From CAWGJC01 sp965276665 (GTDB lineage Bacteria > Pseudomonadota > Alphaproteobacteria > Acetobacterales > Acetobacteraceae), in the NCBI GenBank assembly GCA_965276665.1, contig OZ255620.1:1550001-1614000 (forward strand): DNA of 64,000 bases. The letters run 5' to 3'. The notes beneath the pieces are model-generated. The model was given only the letters and a program-made list of their open reading frames with translations, was not told where the DNA came from and did no database searches. Position 1 is the stretch's first letter, and every line of letters begins with the position of its first letter. The position numbers were made by a program, and so were the translations under genes. Below are positions 37,080 to 46,356 of this stretch, piece by piece.

Positions 37080-38753
37080 ATGCTCACCACGCTCTCGATC
37101 CGCGACGTGGTTCTGATCGAGCGGCTTGATCTCGAATTCGGCGCCGGACTCACCGTCCTCACCGGCGAGACGGGCGCTGGCAAGTCGATCCTGCTCGACA
37201 GCCTCGGCTTGGCGCTCGGCGCACGCGCGGATGCCGGGCTGATCCGTGGGGGCGCGGCGCAGGCGAGCGTCGCCGCCAGCTTCGCGCCCGACTCCAGCCA
37301 TCCCATCTTCGACCTGCTCGCCGAGCAGGGAATGGACCCGGAGGACGCGGTCGTGCTCCGGCGCATGGTCGGGCGGGACGGCCGCTCGCGCGCCTTTCTC
37401 AACGACCAGCCGGTCGGCGTCGCGCTGCTGCGCCGCGCCGGCGCGCTGCTCGTCGAGGTGCAGGGCCAGCACGAGCAGATGGGCCTCGCCGACCCCGCCA
37501 CCCATGCCGGGCTGCTTGACCAGTTCGGCGTGGCCGCCGGGCCGCGTGGGGCGGTTGCCGCCGCCTGGACATCCTGGCGCCGGGCGGAAACCGCCCTCGC
37601 CGCCGCCCGCGCCGCCCTCGCCGAGGCGGCGCGCGAGGAGGAGTGGCTGCGCCATGCGAGCGCGGAACTCGACGCGCTGGCACCCGAGCCGGGCGAGGAG
37701 GAGGCGCTGGTCGGCGAGCGGCAGGAATTGCAGCATGGCGAGCGCCGGGCGGAGGCGATCGTCGCGGCCATCGCCGAGCTGACGCCGCGGGACCGCCGCA
37801 ACGCCGGACCGGGAGCCGCCTTGCGCGCGGCCAGCCGCGCGCTCTCCCGCCTGCCGAATGCCGCCTCGCTCGATGCCGCCAACGCGGCCTTGCTGCGTGC
37901 CGAAGAGGCGGTCGCCGAAGCGGAGAGCGTGCTGTCGCGCATCGCCGCCGAGGCCGAGGCCGATCCGCGCCGGCTCGAGCAGGCGGAGGAGCGGCTCTTC
38001 GCGTTGCGCGCCGCCGCCCGCAAGCACTCGGTCGTGCCGCTGGAGCTTCCGGCGCTTGCGGCCACGCTGCGCGACCGGCTGGCCGCGCTCGAGAGCGGAA
38101 CCGCGGGTCTCGCCGCGCTGGAAGCCGCGGAGACCGCCGCGCGGGAGAGCTATGCCGAGGCAGCTCGCGCCCTCTCCGCCGCCCGCGCCGCCGCCGCGCG
38201 CAAGCTGGAGCGGGCGATCGCGCAGGAGCTGCCGCCGCTCCGGCTCGACAAGGCGCGATTCGCTGTCGCCATCGCGCAACTCGAGGAATCCCGCTGGAAC
38301 GCGCATGGAACCGATGCCATTCGTTTCCTGATCGCCGCCAATCCCGGCCAGGAGCCCGGCCCGCTCGAACGCGTCGCCTCCGGTGGCGAGCTGTCGCGGC
38401 TGATGCTTGCGCTGAAAGTCGTGCTCGCGCGCGGCTCGCCGGTGCCCACCCTCGTGTTCGACGAGGTCGATTCCGGCATCGGCGGCGCCACCGCCGCCGC
38501 GGTCGGCGACCGGCTTGCCCGCGTCGCGCGCGGCGTGCAGGTGCTGGTGGTCACGCACAGCCCGCAAGTGGCGGCGCGCGGGGCCGCGCATCTCAGGGTC
38601 GCCAAATCCGCCCTGCGCAACCGCACGGAAACCAATGTCGTGCCGCTCGCGGGCGCCGCGCGCCGCGAGGAGATCGCGCGCATGCTGGCTGGCGAGACGG
38701 TGACCGAGGCGGCGCGGGCGGCGGCCGACAGCTTGCTGGGAGATGCGGCTTGA
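37080..38753 (+). CDS. recN: DNA repair ATPase RecN
   Basis: An SMC-like protein acting in double-strand-break repair. The 557-residue protein has an N-terminal Walker A GETGAGKS (29-36), central coiled-coil-like Ala/Glu/Arg-rich arms, the ABC signature ASGGELSRLMLALK, and Walker B LVFDEVDSGIGG followed by the VVTHSPQVAA switch. The ATG is chosen as the family start (LTTLSIRDVVLIERL). It is separated by only 25 bases from bamD. Confidence 0.96.
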   Translation: MLTTLSIRDVVLIERLDLEFGAGLTVLTGETGAGKSILLDSLGLALGARADAGLIRGGAAQASVAASFAPDSSHPIFDLLAEQGMDPEDAVVLRRMVGRDGRSRAFLNDQPVGVALLRRAGALLVEVQGQHEQMGLADPATHAGLLDQFGVAAGPRGAVAAAWTSWRRAETALAAARAALAEAAREEEWLRHASAELDALAPEPGEEEALVGERQELQHGERRAEAIVAAIAELTPRDRRNAGPGAALRAASRALSRLPNAASLDAANAALLRAEEAVAEAESVLSRIAAEAEADPRRLEQAEERLFALRAAARKHSVVPLELPALAATLRDRLAALESGTAGLAALEAAETAARESYAEAARALSAARAAAARKLERAIAQELPPLRLDKARFAVAIAQLEESRWNAHGTDAIRFLIAANPGQEPGPLERVASGGELSRLMLALKVVLARGSPVPTLVFDEVDSGIGGATAAAVGDRLARVARGVQVLVVTHSPQVAARGAAHLRVAKSALRNRTETNVVPLAGAARREEIARMLAGETVTEAARAAADSLLGDAA

Positions 38754-38817
38754 TGCTGGGGAAGGCCAGCGGCGCGGCCCGATCGCGCCAGTTTCGCGCG
38801 AAGCGCCTTATCGGGGC

Positions 38818-38837
38818 CTGGGGCCTTTCGGCCCCAG
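38818..38837 (+). terminator. Stem-loop between recN and ligA
   Basis: A perfect 8-bp stem (CTGGGGCC with GGCCCCAG) and a TTTC loop in the 130-base recN-ligA gap. A short T-rich run (TTACTTTT) lies about 35 bases further on, too far for a standard intrinsic terminator. It may be an attenuator or a stabilising hairpin. Confidence 0.4.
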
Positions 38838-38883
38838 CGGGGTCCAGGGGCAGCGCCTCCGGCCGTCCTTACTTTTCCCCCCG

Positions 38884-40962
38884 ATGACCGCCTTCGCAGA
38901 CCGCCCCGTCGAACAGCTGGACGAGACCGAAGCGGCGACCGAGCTAGAACGTCTGGCCGCCGAGATCGCACGGCACGACCGGCTCTATCACGAGCAGGAC
39001 GCGCCCGAGATCACCGATGCCGAGTACGACGCGCTGCGTCGGCGCAATGCGGCGATCGAGCTGCGCTTCCAGGGCCTGGTGCGAGAGGACAGCCCGTCCC
39101 GCCGCGTCGGCGCGGCGCCGGAGAGCGGGTTCGCGAAATACCGTCATCGCGTGCCGATGCTCTCGCTCGACAATGCGTTCGACGCGGCGGATTTCACCGA
39201 GTTCGTGGCGCGGGCGCGGCGTTTTCTCGGTTTGCCGCAAGAGGCCAAGCTGCCGATGATCGGCGAGCCGAAGATCGACGGGCTGTCGATCTCGCTCACC
39301 TATGAGAACGGCGTCTTCCTGCGCGGCACCACGCGCGGCGACGGCACCGAGGGAGAGGACGTCACCGCCAACATCCGTACCACGAAAGCGGTGCCGAAAA
39401 AGCTGAAGGGACATGCGCCGGCGCGGATCGAGATTCGCGGAGAAGTGTTTCTCGGCAAGCAGGATTTCCTGGCGCTGAATGCGGCGCAGGCGGAGTCCGG
39501 CGGCAAGGTGTTCGCCAATCCGCGCAACGCCGCGGCGGGCTCGCTCCGCCAGCTCGATGCGTCGATCACCGCCGGCCGGCCGCTTTCGCTCTTCGCCTAC
39601 GCGATGGGCGAGGCGAGCGAGAGCGTCGCCGACACGCATGGCGGCTATCTCGACCGGCTGCGCGCCTGGGGTTTCGCGGTGAACCCGCTCTCGCGCCCGC
39701 TCGCCGATGCGGCCGCGGCGGACGCGTTCCAGCAGGAAATGGCGCTCGGCCGCGCCGCGCTCGCCTACGATATCGACGGCGTCGTCTACAAGGTCGACGA
39801 TCTCGGCCTGCAGCGACGCCTCGGCTTCGTCGGCCGCGCGCCGCGCTGGGCGATCGCGTGGAAATTTCCCGCCGAGCAGGCGGTCACCACGCTCGACGAC
39901 ATCCTGATCCAGGTCGGCCGCACCGGCGCCCTCACCCCGGTCGCGGCGCTGGCGCCGGTGAATGTCGGCGGCGTGCTGGTGACACGCGCGACGTTGCACA
40001 ACGAGGATGAGATCGCGCGCAAGGATATCCGCATCGGCGACACCGTCGTGCTGCAACGCGCGGGCGACGTCATTCCGCAGATCGTCTCGGCGGTCGTGGA
40101 GCGGCGACCGAAAGGCGCGAAACCCTATGTCTTCCCCGAGATCTGCCCGGCCTGCGGCAGCCAAGCGGTGCGCGCCGAGGGGGAGGTGGTGCGCCGCTGC
40201 ACTGGCGGGCTGATCTGCCCGGCGCAGCGCGTGGAGCGGCTGATCCATTTCGTCTCGCGCGCCGCGTTCGACATCGAGGGACTCGGTGAGAAAACGATCC
40301 GCGAATTCTTTGCCGAGGATCTGCTGAAGACGCCAGCGGATATCTTCCGTCTTCCCGAGCACGAAGCCGCGATCGCCGCGCGCGAGGGATGGGGGAAAAC
40401 GTCCGCCGGCAATCTCTCCCGCGCGATCGCGGCGCGACGCCACATTCCGCTCGCGCGCTTCATCTACGCGCTCGGCATCCGCCGGATCGGCGAGACCAAC
40501 GCCCGGCTTCTCGCCCGCCATTACACGAGCTTTGCGCACTGGCGCGACGAGATGCTCGCGGCCGCCGAGCCGGGCTCGGAAGCGCGATCGGAGCTCGATA
40601 ACATTCTCGGCATCGGGCCCGCGATCGCCGCCGAGCTCGCGGCGTTCTTCGGCGAGTCGCGCAACATCGATGCGCTGGACGGGCTCGCCGCCCTGCTCAC
40701 CATCGAGCCGGGAGCCCGGGCGGAAGGCGGCGGCATGCTCGCCGGCAAGGTGCTGGTGTTCACCGGCACGCTGGAGACGATGAGCCGCCCGGAAGCCAAG
40801 GCGCGCGCGGAAGAGCTCGGCGCGCGGGTGACCGACAGCGTGTCGAAGAACACCGACCTCGTCATTCTCGGCGCCAACCCCGGCAGCAAGGCCAAGCGCG
40901 CACAGGCGCTCGATATCCGCACCGTGAGCGAGGCGGAGTGGCGGGAGATGGCCGGGCTCTAG
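38884..40962 (+). CDS. ligA: NAD-dependent DNA ligase LigA
   Basis: Seals nicks in replication and repair. The 692-residue protein has the Ia domain, the adenylation motif EPKIDGLS with Lys130, an OB fold, the four-Cys zinc finger (CPACGSQAVRAEGEVVRRC, here with Cys also near 450), helix-hairpin-helix repeats and a C-terminal BRCT domain (LAGKVLVFTGTLETMSRPEAKA). Length and layout are normal. The start ATG 38884 follows a run of Ts and Cs with no clear ribosome site. Confidence 0.97.
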   Translation: MTAFADRPVEQLDETEAATELERLAAEIARHDRLYHEQDAPEITDAEYDALRRRNAAIELRFQGLVREDSPSRRVGAAPESGFAKYRHRVPMLSLDNAFDAADFTEFVARARRFLGLPQEAKLPMIGEPKIDGLSISLTYENGVFLRGTTRGDGTEGEDVTANIRTTKAVPKKLKGHAPARIEIRGEVFLGKQDFLALNAAQAESGGKVFANPRNAAAGSLRQLDASITAGRPLSLFAYAMGEASESVADTHGGYLDRLRAWGFAVNPLSRPLADAAAADAFQQEMALGRAALAYDIDGVVYKVDDLGLQRRLGFVGRAPRWAIAWKFPAEQAVTTLDDILIQVGRTGALTPVAALAPVNVGGVLVTRATLHNEDEIARKDIRIGDTVVLQRAGDVIPQIVSAVVERRPKGAKPYVFPEICPACGSQAVRAEGEVVRRCTGGLICPAQRVERLIHFVSRAAFDIEGLGEKTIREFFAEDLLKTPADIFRLPEHEAAIAAREGWGKTSAGNLSRAIAARRHIPLARFIYALGIRRIGETNARLLARHYTSFAHWRDEMLAAAEPGSEARSELDNILGIGPAIAAELAAFFGESRNIDALDGLAALLTIEPGARAEGGGMLAGKVLVFTGTLETMSRPEAKARAEELGARVTDSVSKNTDLVILGANPGSKAKRAQALDIRTVSEAEWREMAGL

Positions 40963-41073
40963 AGGCCGCCGACCGCAGGCGTTCACGTCTCCCGCGGCCC
41001 TGCATCCGCTTGCGTTTCCCGCCCGTAACAGCAGCAGCCCGATACGGTGCAGGCAGCATGCCAGGCACCCGCG

Positions 41074-41733
41074 ATGGAGAGGCCCTTGCTGGCGGAATTG
41101 GAAACGGTATGGTCGGAGCCTAGCTGCGGCCCGGGTCGCAGCGTCGCACTCGCGGTGGAGGGCTTTCTCCTGGCGGCTACCGACACGCAGGTTGCCACGT
41201 TCAACGATTCGCTGCCGGAGCTGCTGCGGCGTTGCGGCGAGGGTGATCGCGCGGCGTTCCGCGCGATCTACGAGGCGCAATCCCCGCTGCTCTATGGCGT
41301 GGCGCTCAGGATGACGCGCGATGCAACGCTCGCGGCCGATGCGGTGCACGATGCGCTGCTGCAGGTCTGGCAACGCTCCACGCGGTTCGACACGCGGCGC
41401 GGCTCGGCGCAGGGCTGGCTTACCAGCCTCGTCCGCTATCGCGCGATCGACCTGCTGCGCAAACGCGGGCGGGAGAGCCTCTCGTCCGAAGTGCCGGAGC
41501 AGGTGGATGAGGCGCCCGATCCGCTCCAGGCGTTGCTGGCGACGCGTGACGGCAACGCGCTCCGCCATTGCCTCGCCACGCTCGAGGAGGCGCAGCGCCG
41601 GCTGATCCTCTTCGCCTTCGTGGACGGGCTCTCGCACAGCCAGCTCGCCACCCGCATCGCCGCCCCGCTCGGCACCATCAAATCCCGCATGCGACGTGGC
41701 CTGCTGGCGCTCAAGGCGTGCCTGCAGCCATGA
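41074..41733 (+). CDS. ECF-type RNA polymerase sigma factor
   Basis: A small sigma-70 family factor. Region 2 is seen in AFRAIYEAQSPLLYGVALRMTRD and ADAVHDALLQVWQ, and region 4 in FVDGLSHSQLATRIAAPLGTIKSRMRRGLLAL with the helix-turn-helix. The start is uncertain. ATG 41074 gives about 220 residues, but sigma homology starts some 45 residues in, so a later start is quite possible. It is coupled to an anti-sigma gene by an ATGA overlap. The regulon and stimulus are not shown. Confidence 0.9.
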   Translation: MERPLLAELETVWSEPSCGPGRSVALAVEGFLLAATDTQVATFNDSLPELLRRCGEGDRAAFRAIYEAQSPLLYGVALRMTRDATLAADAVHDALLQVWQRSTRFDTRRGSAQGWLTSLVRYRAIDLLRKRGRESLSSEVPEQVDEAPDPLQALLATRDGNALRHCLATLEEAQRRLILFAFVDGLSHSQLATRIAAPLGTIKSRMRRGLLALKACLQP

Positions 41734-42413
41734 GCGAGAGCTCCGAAGACGGTGACATGCTCGCCGCCGAGTACGTGCTCGGGACGCTGGAACCCGCCGA
41801 GGCGGCGGATGTCGCGCGCCGGCTGCCCATCGAGCCGCCGCTCGCCGCCTCGGTGATCGCCTGGGAGGACCGGCTTGCCCCGCTCGCGCTGCTGGCGCCG
41901 CCGGTCACGCCGCCGCCGGACCTGTGGACGAGGCTGGAGCGCAGCATCGGCGGCGCGAGCAGCACCGGCGCGGCGCGCAGGCCGGGCGGGGTGACCCGCA
42001 GCCTCGGCTTCTGGCGCGCCACGACGGCGATCGGCTTCGCGCTCGCCGCCGGCTTCGCCGCGGTCGCCTTCCTGCCGCGGCAGGAGAGCCGGCCGGTGGC
42101 GGCGCTGGTGCCGACGAACGGCGCGCCCGCTGCCTTCGTGGCGGTGCGGCAGCCGGACGGCACGCTGCGATTGACGCCGCTCGAGGCGGTTCCGGTCGCG
42201 GCCGACCGTGACCTCGAGCTCTGGGCGCTCCCGGCGGGTCAGACGAGGCCCATTCCGCTCGGCGTCCTGCCGGCCGGCGGCAACCGGCTGGCTCCCTCGG
42301 CGGTGCCCTCTGGACGGACGCAATTGCTGGTCAGCCTGGAGCCGCGCGGCGGCTCGCCGACCGGCCAGCCGACCGGACCGGTGCTGTTCGGCGGCACAAT
42401 CAGCGCAGAATAG
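41730..42413 (+). CDS. Anti-sigma factor (RskA-like)
   Basis: A 227-residue bitopic protein. The N-terminal anti-sigma domain carries AAEYVLGTLEPAEAADVARRL and W-D in VIAWEDRLAPLA. One membrane helix follows (about 95-113), then a periplasmic RskA domain ending DLELWALPAGQTRPIPLGVLP. RskA proteins hold their ECF sigma at the membrane until proteolysis. The partner is the upstream sigma, whose stop overlaps its ATG. Its last codons and TAG lie in a 15-bp tandem repeat. Confidence 0.9.
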   Translation: MSESSEDGDMLAAEYVLGTLEPAEAADVARRLPIEPPLAASVIAWEDRLAPLALLAPPVTPPPDLWTRLERSIGGASSTGAARRPGGVTRSLGFWRATTAIGFALAAGFAAVAFLPRQESRPVAALVPTNGAPAAFVAVRQPDGTLRLTPLEAVPVAADRDLELWALPAGQTRPIPLGVLPAGGNRLAPSAVPSGRTQLLVSLEPRGGSPTGQPTGPVLFGGTISAE

Positions 42414-42443
42414 GTCAGCCCAGAGTAAGTCAGCCCAGAGGAG
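42399..42443 (+). repeat. Three 15-bp tandem copies over two convergent stop codons
   Basis: Copies 42399-42413, 42414-42428 and 42429-42443 are related (the last two share 12 consecutive bases; the first is more diverged). In the anti-sigma frame they read ISAE-stop, VSPE-stop, VSPEE. The third copy also contains the stop of the serine hydrolase on the other strand. Confidence 0.85.
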
Positions 42444-43443
42444 GGGCCGAAATCCGGTTGCCAACGGCCTGGCGGAGTGCCGCGATGCCGCTCTCGACAT
42501 GGCGGCTCGGATGCACCCGGTTGGTCAGCAGCGTCCAGGCGATGCCGCGGGAAAAATCGATCCAGAGCCCGGTGCCGGTGAAGCCGGTATGGCCGATCGT
42601 CTCGGGGGAGCACAGACTGCCGCCGGACCAGCCGGGATGGGCGCGCTGCCAGCCGAGGGTCCGCGTCTCGCTGGCCGGACGCCGGATCAGCGCGATCGCC
42701 GCGTCCGACAGCAGGCCGCCGGCGAGCAGGCCGTGCGCGAAGCCGAGCACCGCATCCACCGTGCCGAACAGTCCGGCATGGCCGGCCATGCCGCCGAGCG
42801 CATAGGCGTTCTCGTCATGCACCGCGCCGCGCATGACGTGGCCACGCCAGGCGCAGCGTTCGGTGGCGACGGCGCGTGACGGCCCGGGCGCGATCGCGAA
42901 CCCCTCCGGCAGCGCCCACTCGGCGAGGCGCCGGCCGTGCTGCCGCTCGAGCAGGATGCCGAGCAGGATGAAGTTGATGTCCGAATAGGCATCCGGCCCG
43001 CGCCGCCACTCCCGCTGCAGCACGAGCGCCGCCAGGGTCGCGGGATCGCTCCCCCAGGTGTAAATCGGCTCGACCGTCGGCAGGCCGCTCTGATGGGTGA
43101 GGCAGGCGCGGATCGTCAGGCGGCGCAGCCAGTGATCCGGCTGGTACTGGAAGAAATCGGGGATGTGGCGGGAGAGCGGGTCATCGAGATCGACCCGGCC
43201 GGCCTCGAGCAGGCGCAGGATCTCGGTCGTCGTGAAGATGATTTTCGTCAGGCTCGCGAGGTCGAAAAGATGCGCGCGGGTGAGCGGCACCCGCTCCGGC
43301 TCGCGCTGCGCGAGGCCGGCGAGCCGCACCGCCCGGTCGCCGGCGACGGTGACCAGGCCGAGCGCCGCGCCGGGAATGCTCCCGGCCGCGACCGCCTCCG
43401 CTGCCGGGACGAAGCCGTGCGCGACGGCCTCGTCCGGCGTCAC
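42430..43443 (-). CDS. Serine hydrolase, beta-lactamase/PBP fold
   Basis: A 337-residue enzyme of the class C-like beta-lactamase family (esterase, D-aminopeptidase or carboxypeptidase type). It has the SLTK motif with nucleophile Ser64 and Lys67, Tyr153 in the YSD motif, and an HTG triad (IGHTGFTGT) near the C-terminus. There is no signal peptide, so it is probably cytosolic and not a secreted lactamase. It begins with GTG overlapping the MBL stop and is the last gene of a three-gene unit with the metallo-hydrolase and the M24 peptidase, perhaps for breaking down small peptides or esters. Confidence 0.9.
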   Translation of the reverse strand: MTPDEAVAHGFVPAAEAVAAGSIPGAALGLVTVAGDRAVRLAGLAQREPERVPLTRAHLFDLASLTKIIFTTTEILRLLEAGRVDLDDPLSRHIPDFFQYQPDHWLRRLTIRACLTHQSGLPTVEPIYTWGSDPATLAALVLQREWRRGPDAYSDINFILLGILLERQHGRRLAEWALPEGFAIAPGPSRAVATERCAWRGHVMRGAVHDENAYALGGMAGHAGLFGTVDAVLGFAHGLLAGGLLSDAAIALIRRPASETRTLGWQRAHPGWSGGSLCSPETIGHTGFTGTGLWIDFSRGIAWTLLTNRVHPSRHVESGIAALRQAVGNRISAPPLG

Positions 43444-44396
43444 GGCCGGTCGTCGCCGAGCAGGAGCGGCGCCGGCACGTAGCGGAATGCCGCTCCGTCC
43501 CGCACCGCATAGCCGATCCCGGGCCAGGGCATGTGGTAGCCAACGATCCGCATCCTCTCATCGGCTAGCCTGCCGAGGAGGTGCTGGCGCGTGCTGGCGG
43601 CCTGCGCGCGGTCGTAATCAAAGGCGATCGGCGTCGCCGGCTCGGCAAAGGAGAGCGGCGCGTGGAAGGCGACATCGCCGATCACGCAGAGCTCCTCCTC
43701 GGCGGAGGAGACGATGAAGGCAGTATGGCCGGGCGTATGTCCCGGTGTCGCGAGGGCATGGAGACCGGGCAGGAACTCCTCGCCATCGCGGATGAAGGTG
43801 ATGCGGTCGCGCAGCGGCGAGAGCTGCCGCCGCACCCCGGCCGCGGCGCGCTGGAACCGGAATTCGGTGCATCGTTCCCAGAAATCCAGCTCGGTTTCCG
43901 AGATGTAGATGCGCGCGTTCGGGAAGACCGGCGTGCCGTCCTCGCGCATCGTGCCGCCGCAATGGTCGCTATGCGCATGGGTGAAGACCAGCGCGTCGAT
44001 CTGGTCGACGCGGATGCCGAGCGCGCCGAGATTGCGCTCGAGCCGTCCCGCATAAGGGCCGAACTCCGTCCCCGCGCCTGTATCGGGGCCGGTGCCGGTG
44101 TCGAACAGCACGAGATGGCCGCCGATATCGACCAGCAGGATGTTCTGCTCGGCGCGGAGCTTCCCGGAGGAGGGCTGGAACGCCTCCTCCAGCAGGGCGC
44201 TCACCCTCTCGCGCGGCAGCTTGGGGTAGATGCGCGCGGCATCCGAGAACAGCAGCGGCCCGTCCGAGACGATGGCGGCGTCGAAGATGCCGATGCGGAA
44301 CCGGTGCGCCGGCGCCGGCGGCGCACCGATGCGCGCCGGGTTCAGCCCGACCCGGCGGAAGCGGTTCGGCGCGGATTTCGGCACGGTCCCGTTCAT
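43440..44396 (-). CDS. MBL-fold metallo-hydrolase
   Basis: A 318-residue protein with the binuclear-metal motif THAHSDHCGG (His140, His142, Asp144, His145), the later ligand His in ATPGHTPGHTAF, Asp in IGDVAFH, and a final His in VGYHMPWPG. Its opening is more like the quorum-quenching lactonase/methyl parathion hydrolase group. A substrate cannot be named from this. The ATG overlaps the stop of the upstream peptidase gene. No signal peptide is seen, though the first 30 residues are basic. Confidence 0.92.
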   Translation of the reverse strand: MNGTVPKSAPNRFRRVGLNPARIGAPPAPAHRFRIGIFDAAIVSDGPLLFSDAARIYPKLPRERVSALLEEAFQPSSGKLRAEQNILLVDIGGHLVLFDTGTGPDTGAGTEFGPYAGRLERNLGALGIRVDQIDALVFTHAHSDHCGGTMREDGTPVFPNARIYISETELDFWERCTEFRFQRAAAGVRRQLSPLRDRITFIRDGEEFLPGLHALATPGHTPGHTAFIVSSAEEELCVIGDVAFHAPLSFAEPATPIAFDYDRAQAASTRQHLLGRLADERMRIVGYHMPWPGIGYAVRDGAAFRYVPAPLLLGDDRP

Positions 44397-46159
44397 GTGA
44401 GCGCCATGCAGGCCGGCCCAAGCCACGCCCTGACCGGCTCCGGCAGCAACGGTCCGATCTCGGCGAGGACACGGGCGTGATAGGCGTCGATCCAGGTGCG
44501 TTCGGCTTGGGTCAGCATGGCGGGTTCGATCAAGCTCCGGTCGAAGGGGGCCAGGGTCAGGGTTTCGAACCCCAGGAACGGTTTCGGCGACTCGGGATGC
44601 GCCGGTTGGGCCAGCAGCAGGATTTCGAGGCGGATACCGTATTCTCCCGGCAGGTAAAAGCCGGGTTCGTCGGAGAGGATCATGCCAGCGGCCACCGGCA
44701 CCGGTCGCGCGAGGCGCGAGAAGCTGACCGGCCCCTCATGGACGGAGAGGAAGCTGCCGACCCCGTGGCCGGTTCCGTGGTCGAAATCGAGCCCGGCCTG
44801 CCAGAGCGAGCGGCGGGCGAAAGCGTCGAGATGCGCGCCGGCCACGCCCTGCGGGAAGATCAGCGTCGCCATCGCGATCATGCCCTTCAGCACACGGGTA
44901 TAGCGGTCGCGGAGGATTGGCGGCGGGGCGCCGCGTCCGGTCCAGACGGTGCGGGTGACGTCCGTGGTGCCGTCGACGAATTGCGCGCCCGAATCGCAGA
45001 GATAGAGCTCGTCCGGCCGGATCGCGCGATTGCTCGCCTCGGACACGCGGTAATGAATCACCGCGCCATGCTCGCCGGCCCCCGAGATCGCCGGAAAGCT
45101 CTCGCCGCGAAACCCCGGCAGCTCGCTGCGGAAGGCCAGCAGCCGGGCGGCGGCGGAGAGTTCGGTCTCGCTGCCTGCCGGGCCGGTCTCGGCGAGGTAA
45201 TGCAGGAAGCGGCACAACGCGATCGCGTCGCGCCGGTGGGCCGCGCGGGCGCCCGCCTGCTCGACGGCGTTCTTGCAGGCTTTCGGCAGCAGGCAAGGGT
45301 CGGCGCCGGGCGCCACCTCGGCGCCGGCCGCGCGGAGCGTCTCTGCGAACCAGGCGGGGGAGCCGGCCCCATCGACCCGCACCCGCTTGCCTGCGAGCTC
45401 GGCGAGCGCCGCCGGCAAGGCGTCCCGCGGGGCGAGCGCGATATCGTTGCCGAGCCAGGCGCGCGTCTCCGCCGGGAGCTTGCCGGGCGGCATGAACAGC
45501 GAGGCGCGCCCATCCGCCCGCAGCACGACGAAACCGAGCGCGAAGGGCGTGAACGGCACGTCGTTACCGCGGATGTTCAGCAGCCAGGCCAGCGAGGCGG
45601 GATCGCTGATCACCGCCGCATCCTGCCTCGCCGCGCGCAGCAGAGCAGCGACCTCCTGGCGCTTCTCGGCGCTCGACCTGCCGGCATGATCCAGCGTGTG
45701 GGGCATCGCCGGCGCGGCGGGCGGCGGCGGCCGGCCGTCCCAGGCCATGTCCACCGGGTTCTGCACGACCGGCACCAGGGACACGCCCGATTCCGCCAGA
45801 CGCGCGAGCCCCTCCTCGGCGATCAGCCACGGGTCGTAGCCGATCCGGGCCTCGCTCCCGCCGGCCTCGGTCAGCCAGGCGGCCGGGGGCTGCTCGGTGA
45901 TGTGGCGCCGCTCCCAGAGCGCCGGATCGGTCTGTTCGGCGAGCTGGAGGACGTAGCGGCCGTCGGTGAACACCGCCGCGCGGTCGCGCAGCACGATCGC
46001 CAGCCCGGCGCTGCCGGTGAAGCCGGTCAGCCAGGCAAGCCGCTCGGCGGAGGGCGGCACATACTCACCGAGATGCTCGTCCGCCCGCGGCACCAGGAAA
46101 CCGTCGAGACCCTGCTCGGCGAGCACCGCGCGCATAAGCTGAAGCCGTTCCGCGCTCAT
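44393..46159 (-). CDS. M24B-family aminopeptidase P-type metallopeptidase
   Basis: A 588-residue Xaa-Pro aminopeptidase of the long (three-domain) type. Two creatinase-like N-terminal domains precede the pita-bread catalytic domain. Metal ligands are in DSGAQFVDGTTDVTRT (two Asp), HGTGHGVG (His), SDEPGFY (Glu) and RLEILLL (Glu). It removes N-terminal residues ahead of proline. It is first in a minus-strand operon with the MBL and serine hydrolase genes. A TATGAT-like -10 element is seen about 30 bases upstream of its start. Confidence 0.95.
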   Translation of the reverse strand: MSAERLQLMRAVLAEQGLDGFLVPRADEHLGEYVPPSAERLAWLTGFTGSAGLAIVLRDRAAVFTDGRYVLQLAEQTDPALWERRHITEQPPAAWLTEAGGSEARIGYDPWLIAEEGLARLAESGVSLVPVVQNPVDMAWDGRPPPPAAPAMPHTLDHAGRSSAEKRQEVAALLRAARQDAAVISDPASLAWLLNIRGNDVPFTPFALGFVVLRADGRASLFMPPGKLPAETRAWLGNDIALAPRDALPAALAELAGKRVRVDGAGSPAWFAETLRAAGAEVAPGADPCLLPKACKNAVEQAGARAAHRRDAIALCRFLHYLAETGPAGSETELSAAARLLAFRSELPGFRGESFPAISGAGEHGAVIHYRVSEASNRAIRPDELYLCDSGAQFVDGTTDVTRTVWTGRGAPPPILRDRYTRVLKGMIAMATLIFPQGVAGAHLDAFARRSLWQAGLDFDHGTGHGVGSFLSVHEGPVSFSRLARPVPVAAGMILSDEPGFYLPGEYGIRLEILLLAQPAHPESPKPFLGFETLTLAPFDRSLIEPAMLTQAERTWIDAYHARVLAEIGPLLPEPVRAWLGPACMALT

Positions 46160-46356
46160 TCGTCACGCTCCCGAAAGCTTAACATTTTTATCATAGCTAC
46201 AACCGTAACCATGCTCCAGATGCATGGCTGGAAGGAGAACTTCACGCGTTTGCTGCGGCGCATCAAAGCGCATATTGCGCCTTGAGGACATCGAGCGACA
46301 ACGAAGGGGTTGCCCTGTCGGTCTCATCCGATGTGTCAACAACCGAGGCTAAAGCC

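Noticed and set aside
46211..46285. A 24-codon ORF as an independent gene
   Set aside because: No clear ribosome site at its ATG and no recognisable sequence; mentioned only as a possible leader peptide.
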